The translations under genes were made by a program, and so were the position numbers. Below are positions 1-9,300 of a DNA stretch of 64,000 nucleotides, piece after piece (within the stretch, counting starts at the first letter, position 1; every line of letters starts with the position of its first letter). Source of the stretch: Sphingobacteriales bacterium (GTDB lineage: Bacteria > Bacteroidota > Bacteroidia > Chitinophagales > UBA2359); contig JADKCK010000029.1 in NCBI GenBank assembly GCA_016718845.1, positions 1 to 64,000 on the forward strand. Direction: 5' to 3'. Below the pieces are notes generated by a model. That model saw only the letters and a program-made list of their open reading frames with translations. It made no database searches and was not told the DNA's origin.

Positions 1-984
1 CATTTACCTAACATTGCTGGATTTATTGATTACAACATCGCCCAACTACCTATATCACACCCCTAACGGGGCTTAAAATACTAGCATTTACCTAACATTG
101 CTGGATTTATTGATTACAACATCGCCCAACTACCTATATCACACCCCTAACGGGGCTTAAAATACTAGCATTTACCTAACATTACTTAATTTATTGATTA
201 CAACATCCCCCAACTACCCATATCACACCCCTAACGGGGCTTAAAATACTAGCATTTACCTAACATTACTAAATTTATTGATTACAATATCGCCCAACTA
301 CCCATATCACACCCCTAACGGGGCTTAAAATACTAGCATTTACCTAACATTGCTGGATTTATTGATTACAACATCGCCAAACTACCCATATCACACCCCT
401 AACGGGGCTTAATATACTAGCATTTACCTAACATTGCTGGATTTATTGATTACAATATCCCCCGCAAATGTATCCATAATGCCTCTCCCTTTTCACAAAA
501 GGGAGACGATTAAAAGTTTTGCCTGCAAAACCTTTTAATCAGAGGGATTTAACACGCACATATCGCCCAACTACCCATATCACACCCCTAACGGGGCTTA
601 AAATACTAGCATTTACCTAACATTGCTGGATTTATTGATTACAACATCGCCCAACTACCCATATCACACCCCTAACGGGGCTTAAAATACTAGCATTTAC
701 CTAACATTACTGAATTTATTGATTACAACATCTCCCAACTACCCATATCACACCCCTAACGGGGCTTAAAATACTAGCATTTACCTAACATTGCTAGATT
801 TATTGATTACAATATCGCTCAACTACCTATACCACACCCCTAACGGGGCTTAAAATACTAGCATTTACCTAACATTGCTGGATTTATTGATTACAACATC
901 GCCAAACTACCCATATCACACCCCTAACGGGGCTTAAAATACTAACCTTTACCTAACATTACTGAATTTATTGATTACAATATC
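1..984. repeat. 84-bp tandem repeat array
   Basis: Eleven copies of an 84-bp unit start at 1, 85, 169, 253, 337, 421, 610, 694, 778, 862 and 946. The copy at 421 is split by a 100-bp insertion and the last one is cut after 39 bp. Units differ by a few substitutions only. Each contains the small palindrome CCCCTAACGGGG near its right end. No unit is an open reading frame and there are no variable spacers. The array reaches the left window edge, so its full size is unknown. A degenerate relative lies near 34230-34310. Confidence 0.95.
460..559. mobile_element. 100-bp MITE-like hairpin element, copy 1
   Basis: A 100-bp segment interrupts an 84-bp repeat unit and is flanked by ATATC on both sides (455-459 and 560-564), consistent with a 5-bp target duplication. 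It folds as two adjacent hairpins: CTCCCTTTT/AAAAGGGAG (485-505) and GATTAAAAG/CTTTTAATC (508-540). An outer CCTCT/AGAGG pairing closes them. It encodes nothing, so it would have to be moved by a transposase from elsewhere. Confidence 0.75.
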
Positions 985-1085
985 CCCCGCAAATGTATCC
1001 ATAATGCCTCTCCCTTTTTCACAAAAGGGAGACGATTAAAAGTTTTGCCTGCGAAACCTTTTAATCAGAGGGATTTAACACGCAC
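985..1085. mobile_element. 100-bp MITE-like hairpin element, copy 2
   Basis: This is a near-identical second copy, one T longer in a T-run, with the same ATATC to its left (980-984). On its right there is ATAAA instead of ATATC and no continuation of the 84-bp unit, so the array ends here. One change in the second hairpin (GCAAAA to GCGAAA) keeps pairing through a G-U wobble. It ends 19 bp before the aroB start codon, so it may supply or disturb the aroB leader. Confidence 0.7.
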
Positions 1086-1104
1086 ATAAACCACCTATTT
1101 TATT

Positions 1105-2184
1105 ATGTCTGCACATATTTCTGTATCCGATTACCAAATTTATATAGGCAATGTTGAGCAAACGTTGCTTTCTTTTTTGTCTACAAACCATTACTCGCAA
1201 TATTTTATTCTGGTTGACGAAAATACACAACAATACTGCCTACCGCGTATCAAAAACTTACACACTACTTTACAAAACGCCACTATTATTGCTATAAAAA
1301 GCGGCGAAGCACATAAAACTATCGAAACAACTGCTCAAATATGGCAACAATTACTACAAAATAGTGCCGACCGACGTGCTTTGTTGCTCAATTTAGGTGG
1401 TGGCGTGATTGGTGATATGGGTGGTTTCGCGGCAGCTACTTATAAACGAGGAATTGATTTTGTACAAGTACCCACTACACTTCTATCGCAGGTAGATGCA
1501 TCGGTAGGTGGTAAGTTAGGTATTGATTTTGGAGACATTAAGAACAGTATTGGTAGTTTTGCTAATCCAAAAGTGGTATTTGTAGATACTATCTTTCTGC
1601 AAACACTACCTTTTAGGCAGTTGCGTAATGGTTTTGCCGAGGTTATTAAACATGCCTTAATTGCCGATGCCCATTACTGGCAGCAAATATGCCAAATTGC
1701 CAATCTAACAAATGCCGATTGGGACATTATTGTGGCTACCTCGCTGCACATAAAAAAAAGGGTGGTAGAACAAGACCCTAAAGAGCAAAATGTACGTAAG
1801 ATACTGAACTTTGGGCATACAGTTGGGCATGCTATAGAAAGTTATTCGCTAACGCACGATGCCGACCCACTATTACATGGCGAAGCAGTAGCTTTTGGTA
1901 TGATAGCCGAGCTATTTTTAGCTGTAGAAGCGGGTTTATTAACTGTTGATGTAGCTTTACCAGTTGTTGATTGGCTTACGGCTATGTTTGGCGTGCATAA
2001 AGTACCCCAAAATTCGCTAGATACATTAGTGTTTTTGATGCTAAACGACAAAAAAAATGCAAACGGGACTATCCAGTTTGCATTAGTTGATAAAATTGGG
2101 CATGCTATATTCGACCAATCAGTTGATAGTACTATTATTAGGCAGGTGTTAGCAAAATGCTTTGTTACTGATGATGTAATTTGA
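1105..2184 (+). CDS. aroB: 3-dehydroquinate synthase
   Basis: AroB converts DAHP to 3-dehydroquinate, the second step of the shikimate pathway, in the cytoplasm with NAD and a divalent metal. The 359-aa length is normal. The glycine-rich NAD site GGGVIGDMGGFAAATYKRG is at 98-116, followed by the QVPTTLLSQVDASVGGK signature at 121-137. The expected metal ligands are Glu179 (FAEVIK), His242 (GHTVGHA) and His258 (HGEAV). The start follows directly on the hairpin element at 985-1085. aroA lies 360 bp downstream on the same strand, so two shikimate steps are paired here. Confidence 0.97.
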   Translation: MSAHISVSDYQIYIGNVEQTLLSFLSTNHYSQYFILVDENTQQYCLPRIKNLHTTLQNATIIAIKSGEAHKTIETTAQIWQQLLQNSADRRALLLNLGGGVIGDMGGFAAATYKRGIDFVQVPTTLLSQVDASVGGKLGIDFGDIKNSIGSFANPKVVFVDTIFLQTLPFRQLRNGFAEVIKHALIADAHYWQQICQIANLTNADWDIIVATSLHIKKRVVEQDPKEQNVRKILNFGHTVGHAIESYSLTHDADPLLHGEAVAFGMIAELFLAVEAGLLTVDVALPVVDWLTAMFGVHKVPQNSLDTLVFLMLNDKKNANGTIQFALVDKIGHAIFDQSVDSTIIRQVLAKCFVTDDVI

Positions 2185-2545
2185 TAAATAACAAGTCGTT
2201 TCTTGCCTTTTTTTCTTCTATTTTTGCCCTTTACACTTATCTTTTCATCGTTTACTATTCATTTAAGCCCATTTGCTTATAAAAATGCTACTTTTTGTAG
2301 TCTATATGGTAAAAATACATTACTACCAAAGGCAAATCTATTACAAATAGTGTGCATGCTTGTATTTTTTGCGCCTAATAACGATAAAAGCTTGCACATA
2401 ACCACTCAAAATCTACCAAATATCGCCCAAATTGCACCAAACATCGAAAGCTAAATAGGCATTGTTGCTGCTGTTTGTACCTTTGCATCAACAAACAGGA
2501 AATGGTGTGGTATTGGGTTAAAAAAATGTTTTCATTTATCTACTT
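2185..2545 (+). promoter_or_regulatory. aroB-aroA intergenic region with a -7 element
   Basis: The 360-bp gap holds the Bacteroidota -7 motif TACCTTTGC at 2478-2486, about 60 bp before aroA. No convincing -33 TTTG at 19-21 bp spacing is visible. A small open frame at 2203-2454 has no recognisable features and is not called. Confidence 0.45.
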
Positions 2546-3811
2546 ATGCAGTACCATATTTTAAAATCGGGCTTCGATTTGCTCGGCAATATAGCCTTAG
2601 ATGGCTCAAAAAGTATCAGTAATCGGGCGTTGCTCATCAATGCGTTAAGCAACGAGCCTGTAAAGTTACAAAATGTATCCACCTCGGACGATACACATGC
2701 CTTGGCAGCCGCTTTATCAACACAAAACGAGCTAATTGATGTAGGTGCTGCCGGCACGACAATGCGTTTTTTAACGGCGTATTTGGCAGTCGGCAAAAAA
2801 CAACACACGCTAACGGGTAGCGAGCGGATGAAACAGCGACCTATCAAAATTTTGGTCGAGGCGTTGCACAAATTAGGTGCCGATATACGCTATTTGGGCG
2901 AAACGGGTTTTCCGCCGCTGCAAATTGTGGGCAAAAAGCTAGAAGGCGGTGTCTTAGAGGTCGATTCGGGGGTCAGTAGCCAGTATATTTCGGCATTGTT
3001 GATGATTGCTCCGCTGTTAAACGAGGGTTTATGTTTGTTTTTGCGCGGCAAGGGGGTATCCGAGTCGTATTTGCAGATGACCATCGACGTGATGAAACAG
3101 TTTGGGGTGCAGGTGCATAAACATGGGCAGTTTTTGGTGGTCGAGCCGCAAAGTTATGTTTGCAAAACTGGCAATTATGCCATCGAATCGGACTGGAGTG
3201 CGGCGTCGTATTACTATGCTATGGCAGCATTTTGCCATTTACGCGGCGGGCGTTGCCATTTGTATTTAGATGGTTTGCAAGGATTTAGCTCGCAGGGCGA
3301 CAGTGTTTTGCAACATTTGATGCCCGATTTAGGGGTGCAAACTTCTTTTACCGAAAAAGGCATTTTGTTAAACAATGGTGTGCTTGGGGCGGAAGATAAG
3401 CCCATTTTTGAACACGATTTTGTACTTTGCCCCGACATTGCGCAGACATTGGCGGTAGTTTGTGGCGGATTAGGCAAAGATGCGGTGCTTAGTGGCTTGC
3501 AAACCCTGCAAATTAAAGAAACCGACCGCACACAAGCATTGGCAAACGAGCTACAGAAATTAAACATTGCATTTGCTCCCTATCAAAACCGCAGCGATGT
3601 ATGGCAGTTGGCAAGTGTAGATAAACTACCCGAGCAAAATGTACCCATTATTGACACCTACGACGACCACCGCATGGCAATGTCGTTTGCACCTTTGGCA
3701 ATGTTGTTGCCGCAGGGCATTATTATCAATCATCCGCAGGTAGTTAGCAAGTCGTATCCCAATTTTTGGAAAGATTTGCAAAGCTTAGCCTTCCAGATTT
3801 ACGAGTTGTAG
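2546..3811 (+). CDS. aroA: 3-phosphoshikimate 1-carboxyvinyltransferase (EPSP synthase)
   Basis: It joins shikimate-3-phosphate and PEP to make EPSP in chorismate synthesis. The 421-aa length is typical. Visible motifs are GSKSISNRALL near residue 20, AGTTMRFLTA near 69-78, SERMKQRP near 91-98, a KETDR segment near 320, and DDHRMAMSFAPLA near 370. The residue at the E. coli Pro101 position is Phe (MRF instead of MRP), which from memory is common in Bacteroidota. It is co-directional with aroB but has its own -7 motif upstream, so it may be transcribed separately. Confidence 0.96.
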   Translation: MQYHILKSGFDLLGNIALDGSKSISNRALLINALSNEPVKLQNVSTSDDTHALAAALSTQNELIDVGAAGTTMRFLTAYLAVGKKQHTLTGSERMKQRPIKILVEALHKLGADIRYLGETGFPPLQIVGKKLEGGVLEVDSGVSSQYISALLMIAPLLNEGLCLFLRGKGVSESYLQMTIDVMKQFGVQVHKHGQFLVVEPQSYVCKTGNYAIESDWSAASYYYAMAAFCHLRGGRCHLYLDGLQGFSSQGDSVLQHLMPDLGVQTSFTEKGILLNNGVLGAEDKPIFEHDFVLCPDIAQTLAVVCGGLGKDAVLSGLQTLQIKETDRTQALANELQKLNIAFAPYQNRSDVWQLASVDKLPEQNVPIIDTYDDHRMAMSFAPLAMLLPQGIIINHPQVVSKSYPNFWKDLQSLAFQIYEL

Positions 3812-3826
3812 CTTTGTGTTTGAAGT

Positions 3827-4642
3827 TTATTTTACTACTCTAAAATGTTTTTTGGTATAACTTAGGTTATAGCCATCAAAGTGCCACCATTCGTTGGGTA
3901 TTGGTCGAAAATTGGCTTGTTGCATTACGGTTTTTAATAGGTTTCGGTTATCAACTTGTTGTTGGTTTAGCATTCCTTGGTCGAGGTGTTGCTGATTGTA
4001 ACGTGGTTGTGCCAATTTGCCCAAATAATCGTAGGGCGTACCCATATCAAGTGGGGTATTGTTTTGGGTATCAAAGATAGTTAGGTCGATGGCTACGCCG
4101 TAGTTGTGTATCGAGTGTTTTTGGGGCGATGCCACATATTTTTGTTTAGGTGTGCCTTTTACTACGTTCCAAAGTTGCTGCTGTACGCTTAAAGGGCGGG
4201 CGCAATCGAGCAATAATAAGCTATAATTTGGGTGTTGTTGTTGCAGTTGATGTTGGGCTTTTAGCAACATTTGGGCAACGGCGGGCTGTAGGTAGCACGA
4301 TGCTAAATTACCGTACATATTTTTTTGGACGAAGTTATCGGTTGTGGCATAGCGTAAATCTACGTTTAATGTTGAGTCTAGGGTTTGCACATTTACTAGC
4401 CCAGCTTGTTGAAAAGCCGTTTCGATAGGCAAAAATTTAGTGGTATCGGGGCTTATTTTTTTTGACTTTTTGGTGACATTTTCGTTACCCATAAGTCTTA
4501 TACTTTGCTTTTTTACGGTGTCTATTTTAGGCGGTATAGTGTGCAAGCTGTCCTTTTTTTGAGAATCGGTGTTGCAAGCAAGCACAGTAAATATGCAAAA
4601 AAAGGCAAAAAATAGGTGTTTTGGGCGATAATATTGGTTCAT
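3827..4642 (-). CDS. D-Ala-D-Ala dipeptidase-like lipoprotein (peptidase M15D, VanX/DdpX type)
   Basis: The N-terminus is a lipoprotein signal with a lipobox ending in Cys (FTVLAC, about residue 23), placing the 271-aa protein on a membrane facing the periplasm. The M15D zinc site is visible as SIHNYGVAIDLT (His and Asp ligands) and NEWWHFDG (catalytic Glu, His ligand). A DCARPLSVQQQLW segment matches the family substrate-binding Arg region. The family hydrolyses D-Ala-D-Ala, so a cell-wall turnover role is likely. It ends 15 bp from aroA on the opposite strand. Nothing suggests a vancomycin resistance cluster. Confidence 0.88.
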   Translation of the reverse strand: MNQYYRPKHLFFAFFCIFTVLACNTDSQKKDSLHTIPPKIDTVKKQSIRLMGNENVTKKSKKISPDTTKFLPIETAFQQAGLVNVQTLDSTLNVDLRYATTDNFVQKNMYGNLASCYLQPAVAQMLLKAQHQLQQQHPNYSLLLLDCARPLSVQQQLWNVVKGTPKQKYVASPQKHSIHNYGVAIDLTIFDTQNNTPLDMGTPYDYLGKLAQPRYNQQHLDQGMLNQQQVDNRNLLKTVMQQANFRPIPNEWWHFDGYNLSYTKKHFRVVK

Positions 4643-4769
4643 TGGTTTTGTTTTTATGATAAAACCACATTGATACGTGTAATTTTAGGTTTTGTTTCGA
4701 GGTTTTATTTTTTTTTGCCTTTTGGCATAATTTTTGACAATAATCAGTTCAAATCAGTAGTTTTTTATC

Positions 4770-6251
4770 ATGAGCAGCAAGCTTTTATCGTTACAGCAGT
4801 TACTAAAATCGTTGTCTATTTTTGAGGTCAGTATGTTAAAACAGCAACTGGTTCAGAGCGAGTCGTGTCTTGTAGATTTATTTCAAACATTGCAAGCTCA
4901 TCTAAATAGTTCGGCAGAAGAATTACAGCAAGTTTTTGCTCATCGCGATTGTGCTCCGCTCAATTTATGTTCAGATGCACTATTAGCTATTGTTTTAAAA
5001 GTGTTAAGCACGGTAAAAATAAGCACTCAAGATGTAGTACGCGAGAAAATAGCTAACATTAGGTGTTTGTACGAAAAAAAGCAATTTGATTTGTGTGTTA
5101 CATTTATAGAAGAAGCACAGCAAATAGCCTTGGAAAACGATTTATTGCAAGAATTGAGCGAGTTGTTTGAGTGGACAGAGATATTAATGCAGTACAATTT
5201 ATATGCAATAACTAACAATACAACCTTTGCGAAACAGCGCTTGCTTGTTTACGAAAAACTAGTTAACTATTGGCAATATAAACTACTTAGTTTAAGCACA
5301 ACTGCCCGAAGCGAATCGGCAAATATGCGCATTGACTATACCAAACGTTTAAAGGTTTTGTTGCAAGACCCATTGCTCAAAAGCGAGGACAATGCCCTTT
5401 CAGTCAGGGCGAAAATACTATACAATACTATTATATGCAATATATCTCAAAGCTTAGAAAACTACGAAGATTTGCACAAAAGTTATAAACGTTTGTTAGA
5501 CCTATACAGCGAAAACGATAATTACATTGTTCAAAACTGGCAATCATATATTAGTGTTATTGATAATTTTGCTCAAATATCTATTTATTTAAAGCAATAT
5601 GATGATGCACTTATTATCAGCGATTTGCTCAAACAAATGGATAGATTATACGATTTTGTGAACGACAACCACTTAACATACGATTTATTAGCTCGGGCAT
5701 ATTATATTGACTTGCAAATTTACAAAAAAACAGCTAACGATGCTCAAATTTTAGCAACTATTACCGAAGCCGAACAATGTTTGCAACAAGCCGATAGCCC
5801 AATAAGAAACGACTACAAAATTAGCCTTTTCTACGAAATAGCCGAGAGCCTATTTTGGTTTGATATGCCGCAAGATGCATTGATATATTTACATAAATTA
5901 TCAGAAATCGTTAACAACACAAACACTTCGTATGTTATATATGGTAAGTTATTGGAATTATTAGTTTTACATCGTTTGGGCGAAATGGAGGAGCTAAAAA
6001 CCAGACTGCCCCAAAGTAAACAATCTTTGCGAGAAAACCGTATACTTTCGCGTTACGAAACCTTATTTATTGATTTTATTAGCAAATTGGCTGCATGTAA
6101 AACTAAGCAAGACCAATATGTAACGTATAAAGAATATGCCTTGTTGTTTAGGTCAATTATGGATAGCTTTAAGTTCGATAATTATTTTAACATTACAGCT
6201 TGGCTCGAAAAGCAAATAAATAGCGTTGATGAAAACGAAGCAGTAGCCTAA
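4770..6251 (+). CDS. hypothetical helical-repeat protein
   Basis: I do not recognise this 493-aa protein. It has no signal peptide or membrane segment and is leucine-, glutamine- and glutamate-rich throughout, with spaced Tyr and Leu typical of TPR-like alpha-alpha hairpins (about residues 90-470). That suggests a cytoplasmic all-helical scaffold. It starts at an ATG and is divergent from the M15D gene, with 127 bp between them. Two hairpins follow its stop codon, so it is a single transcription unit. Confidence 0.75.
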   Translation: MSSKLLSLQQLLKSLSIFEVSMLKQQLVQSESCLVDLFQTLQAHLNSSAEELQQVFAHRDCAPLNLCSDALLAIVLKVLSTVKISTQDVVREKIANIRCLYEKKQFDLCVTFIEEAQQIALENDLLQELSELFEWTEILMQYNLYAITNNTTFAKQRLLVYEKLVNYWQYKLLSLSTTARSESANMRIDYTKRLKVLLQDPLLKSEDNALSVRAKILYNTIICNISQSLENYEDLHKSYKRLLDLYSENDNYIVQNWQSYISVIDNFAQISIYLKQYDDALIISDLLKQMDRLYDFVNDNHLTYDLLARAYYIDLQIYKKTANDAQILATITEAEQCLQQADSPIRNDYKISLFYEIAESLFWFDMPQDALIYLHKLSEIVNNTNTSYVIYGKLLELLVLHRLGEMEELKTRLPQSKQSLRENRILSRYETLFIDFISKLAACKTKQDQYVTYKEYALLFRSIMDSFKFDNYFNITAWLEKQINSVDENEAVA

Positions 6252-6280
6252 TGGTTGTTTGGTTTTGTTTGATAATATAA

Positions 6281-6314
6281 AATGTTGCAAGTAAAAAACT
6301 TGCAACATTTTTTT
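6281..6314 (+). terminator. rho-independent terminator
   Basis: An 11-bp perfect stem AATGTTGCAAG/CTTGCAACATT has a loop of TAAAAAA and ends in a T-run. It lies 30 bp after the 4770-6251 stop codon. Confidence 0.85.
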
Positions 6315-6322
6315 GGCAAAGT

Positions 6323-6363
6323 AAATTGCCCCGCTTCCAATTACGGAAACGGGGCAATTTTTA
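6323..6363. terminator. terminator between convergent genes
   Basis: The stem AAATTGCCCCG/CGGGGCAATTT extends through a TTCC/GGAA pairing and is followed by T5 on the plus strand. It sits between the convergent genes ending at 6251 and 6392 and can serve both. Confidence 0.75.
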
Positions 6364-6391
6364 TGAATGCCTAAAGCACAAGGATACTAGC

Positions 6392-9300
6392 TTATTGTTG
6401 TTTAACAAAGCGACCAGTAGCTACTTCGTTACCATTGTTGATGGTAATAAAGTACACACCCGACGCATAAGCCGAAACATCTAATCTAATAGTATTAAAG
6501 CCTGTGTTAGCCTCTACATTTTGTGTTGATATCAATTTACCTTCTACGTTGTGGATGGTCATTGTAACCATATTTTTAGTAGCCGATGCAAAACCTACTT
6601 CGAGGTTAGCATTGGTAGGCACTGGCATTAGTTGAGTAATACCAAATTTGATTTCGCCACGAGTAAGGGTAATATCAACAGGAGCCGATTTTTGACCGTT
6701 AAAGTCGGTTTGTACTAAACGATAGTAGCTTAAACCCGCAGGAGCGTTTTTGTCTAGCAAATTGTAGTTTAAAACGTTTGAGCTGTTTCCTGCTCCATCA
6801 ACGGTGGCTACTGGTGTAAAGTTGATACCGTCGGTTGAGCGAGAAATGGTAAAGTAATCGTTGTTGTACTCGGTAGCTGTCGACCATTTAAGCAAGTTGC
6901 CATTCGACAATACTTCGCCTGTAAAGCTCAACAATTGGATAGGTGTGATTTTACAATTGATAGTATCCGAAGAAACTTCGTTCGAAGTACAACCATTTTC
7001 ATCTGTTACCATAAATTGATAAGTGCTGCCACCTTGGTAAGGTCCCCATATAGAAACGGGTCCTGTAAATGAAGCGTTGGTATTTGTACCCATTACTTCG
7101 TATGTTTCGTCTGCATCGCGGCCAGTTACGGTTAATACAACGGTATATGTTTGGTCGATGTCGTTACAGATAGCCTCACTTGCTAATACTAGCGGTGGTA
7201 AGAATGTAAGTTGCGTTGGTGTGCTTGCAGCGGTACACTCTGCATTGTCCAAATCGGGTAGGTTATCGCCGTTTTCGTCGGGTCCCACATAGGCTACTAC
7301 ACTGTAGGTAGTGTTGTAGTCCATGTTTGCATCATCAAAAGTAAATACTGCTGCTTGTGCAGCCGATGTTACATTTACTGATTGTAAGATGTTATTAGGA
7401 TTAGCAGGATTGAACAATACATAAGTAGCTACTTCGCCGTCTTCGGTGTGTATTTCTAAACCATTTGACACAACTGATGCACTTTGACCAACACACAATG
7501 TTTGCGAGCCTGTCATGGCACCTGGCATTGGGTTACATACGGGGCAGTTAGGCGATAACACAACGGTAACAAATTCGTCGCACAATGCACCGTCGCTATA
7601 TACCGCAAAGTTAAATGGACCTTCGGCGCTACAAGGGAATGTTAAGTCGAAGGTAGCATAACCTAACTCTGGGTCGTATACGGCATTAAATGGAGGCCAG
7701 CTTACCGAATATCCACCAAAACCACTATAGGTTGGGTAACCACCTGTAATTTGGAAGTGTACGATTTGGTCTGGACCATCGTATTCAATGGTATGAGTAA
7801 CAACGATAGGGTTAAGTATCAAGAATTTATCGGCGCAGTTTATTGAGTAGCAACCGCTTAAGTTGTTGGTATTAGCACCAACGTTTAAACCTGTAATGTT
7901 ACCATCTTCGTAATTTACGGCACATACTTGCCAGATACCCGGTGCTGGTGCAGGGATAGGTGAGCCTGTATGGATAGCAGCAATATTACCTAAAGTATCT
8001 GTAACCACATATACTTGGGTAAAGTCGTTATCGTCGTTAAACGGAGATGATTGTAATACAAAGATAGATGCATCATCGCAATAAACAAATTTATCGTCTT
8101 CGCCTACAAAGTTAGATACTAAATCAATAGAACCTGCATTTGCCAAACAGCCACTAAACAATACAGTTAAAGTACCTGTTGAGGTTTGACCTGCGTTGTC
8201 TTGGATAGTATAAGTAATAGTAATGCTACCTGTTGCACCAGCCGACGGAGTATAAATTACGTTACCACCATTAACTGCTACTGTACCATTAGCTGGGTTA
8301 ACAGTTGCACCTGTTAAGATGATGGCTCCGTTGTCGCTATCGTTGTTTATTACGTTTACGGTAACTAAGGTAGTACCGGGTTCAACGGCAATAAAGTCGG
8401 ATACTGCTGTTGGGGCAGGGTCGCAATCGGTTACAAACATAGTACGTGTGCCTGATACAGCAGGACATTCGCCAGCGGCAGCAATTGAGTAAGTAATTAC
8501 ATAGCCACCAGTAGCTAAACCAGCACCGCTAAATGTGTTACCCGTTACGCCTGTACCCGACCATACACCACCTGGTGTACTTGTGCCTAATAATGTGTTT
8601 AAGTTAAAGGTAGTGTTACCTTCGCTAAGGCTGTTACAAACAGCAGTAGCTGGTGGAACCAAAGCTACCACAGGTGGGTTAGTACAACCCGAGCAGTTAG
8701 CTGTCACCTCTTGATTGCTTATGCAACCATTGGCATCTTCAGCAGTAATTGTATAGGTGCCATTTGCTAATATAGTGCCATTACTTACCACGTTACCGTT
8801 TATAACAAAGGTATACGGAGCAGTACCACCTGTGGCACTAACACCCAAACCTGATACACAATTGTACGAGGCAGTTACGTTAATAGTTACGCCTGCACAT
8901 GGGTCAACTATAATTGGGCAATCAACGGTAACATCTATTGAGCCAGTGCAACCATTGGCGTTAGTACCTGTAATGGTGTAAGTCATGCCGTCCATTACTG
9001 AATCGCCATTGCTTGCTGTAGAGCCATCGCCATAGGTATAGGCGACACCATCTTGGTTATTCAAGATTAGGGTAGCTACTCCGTTTTCGCAGCCATAAGA
9101 TGCATCTACAGTAATAGTTACGCCTGCGCATGGGTCAAGTCCAGGGCAATCTACTGGACCTGTGCTGTCAGAATCGCTACAGCCATCGGCGTTAGTAGCC
9201 ACAATGGTATAGGTTACACCGTCAGTTAATACATCGCCAGTTGCAGCAGCGCCGCCGCCAGCGTAAGTATAATCAAATTGGAAATCTTGGTTGTTGATAA

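Noticed and set aside
1..984. CRISPR-like regular repeat array
   Set aside because: The whole 84-bp unit is conserved and there are no unique spacers or nearby cas genes.
2203..2454. 83-aa ORF between aroB and aroA
   Set aside because: Low-complexity hydrophobic start, no conserved block and it runs into the promoter area of aroA.
2546..3811. Special herbicide-resistance allele in aroA
   Set aside because: The MRF variant is at an informative site but looks like ordinary lineage variation; no claim can be made from sequence alone.
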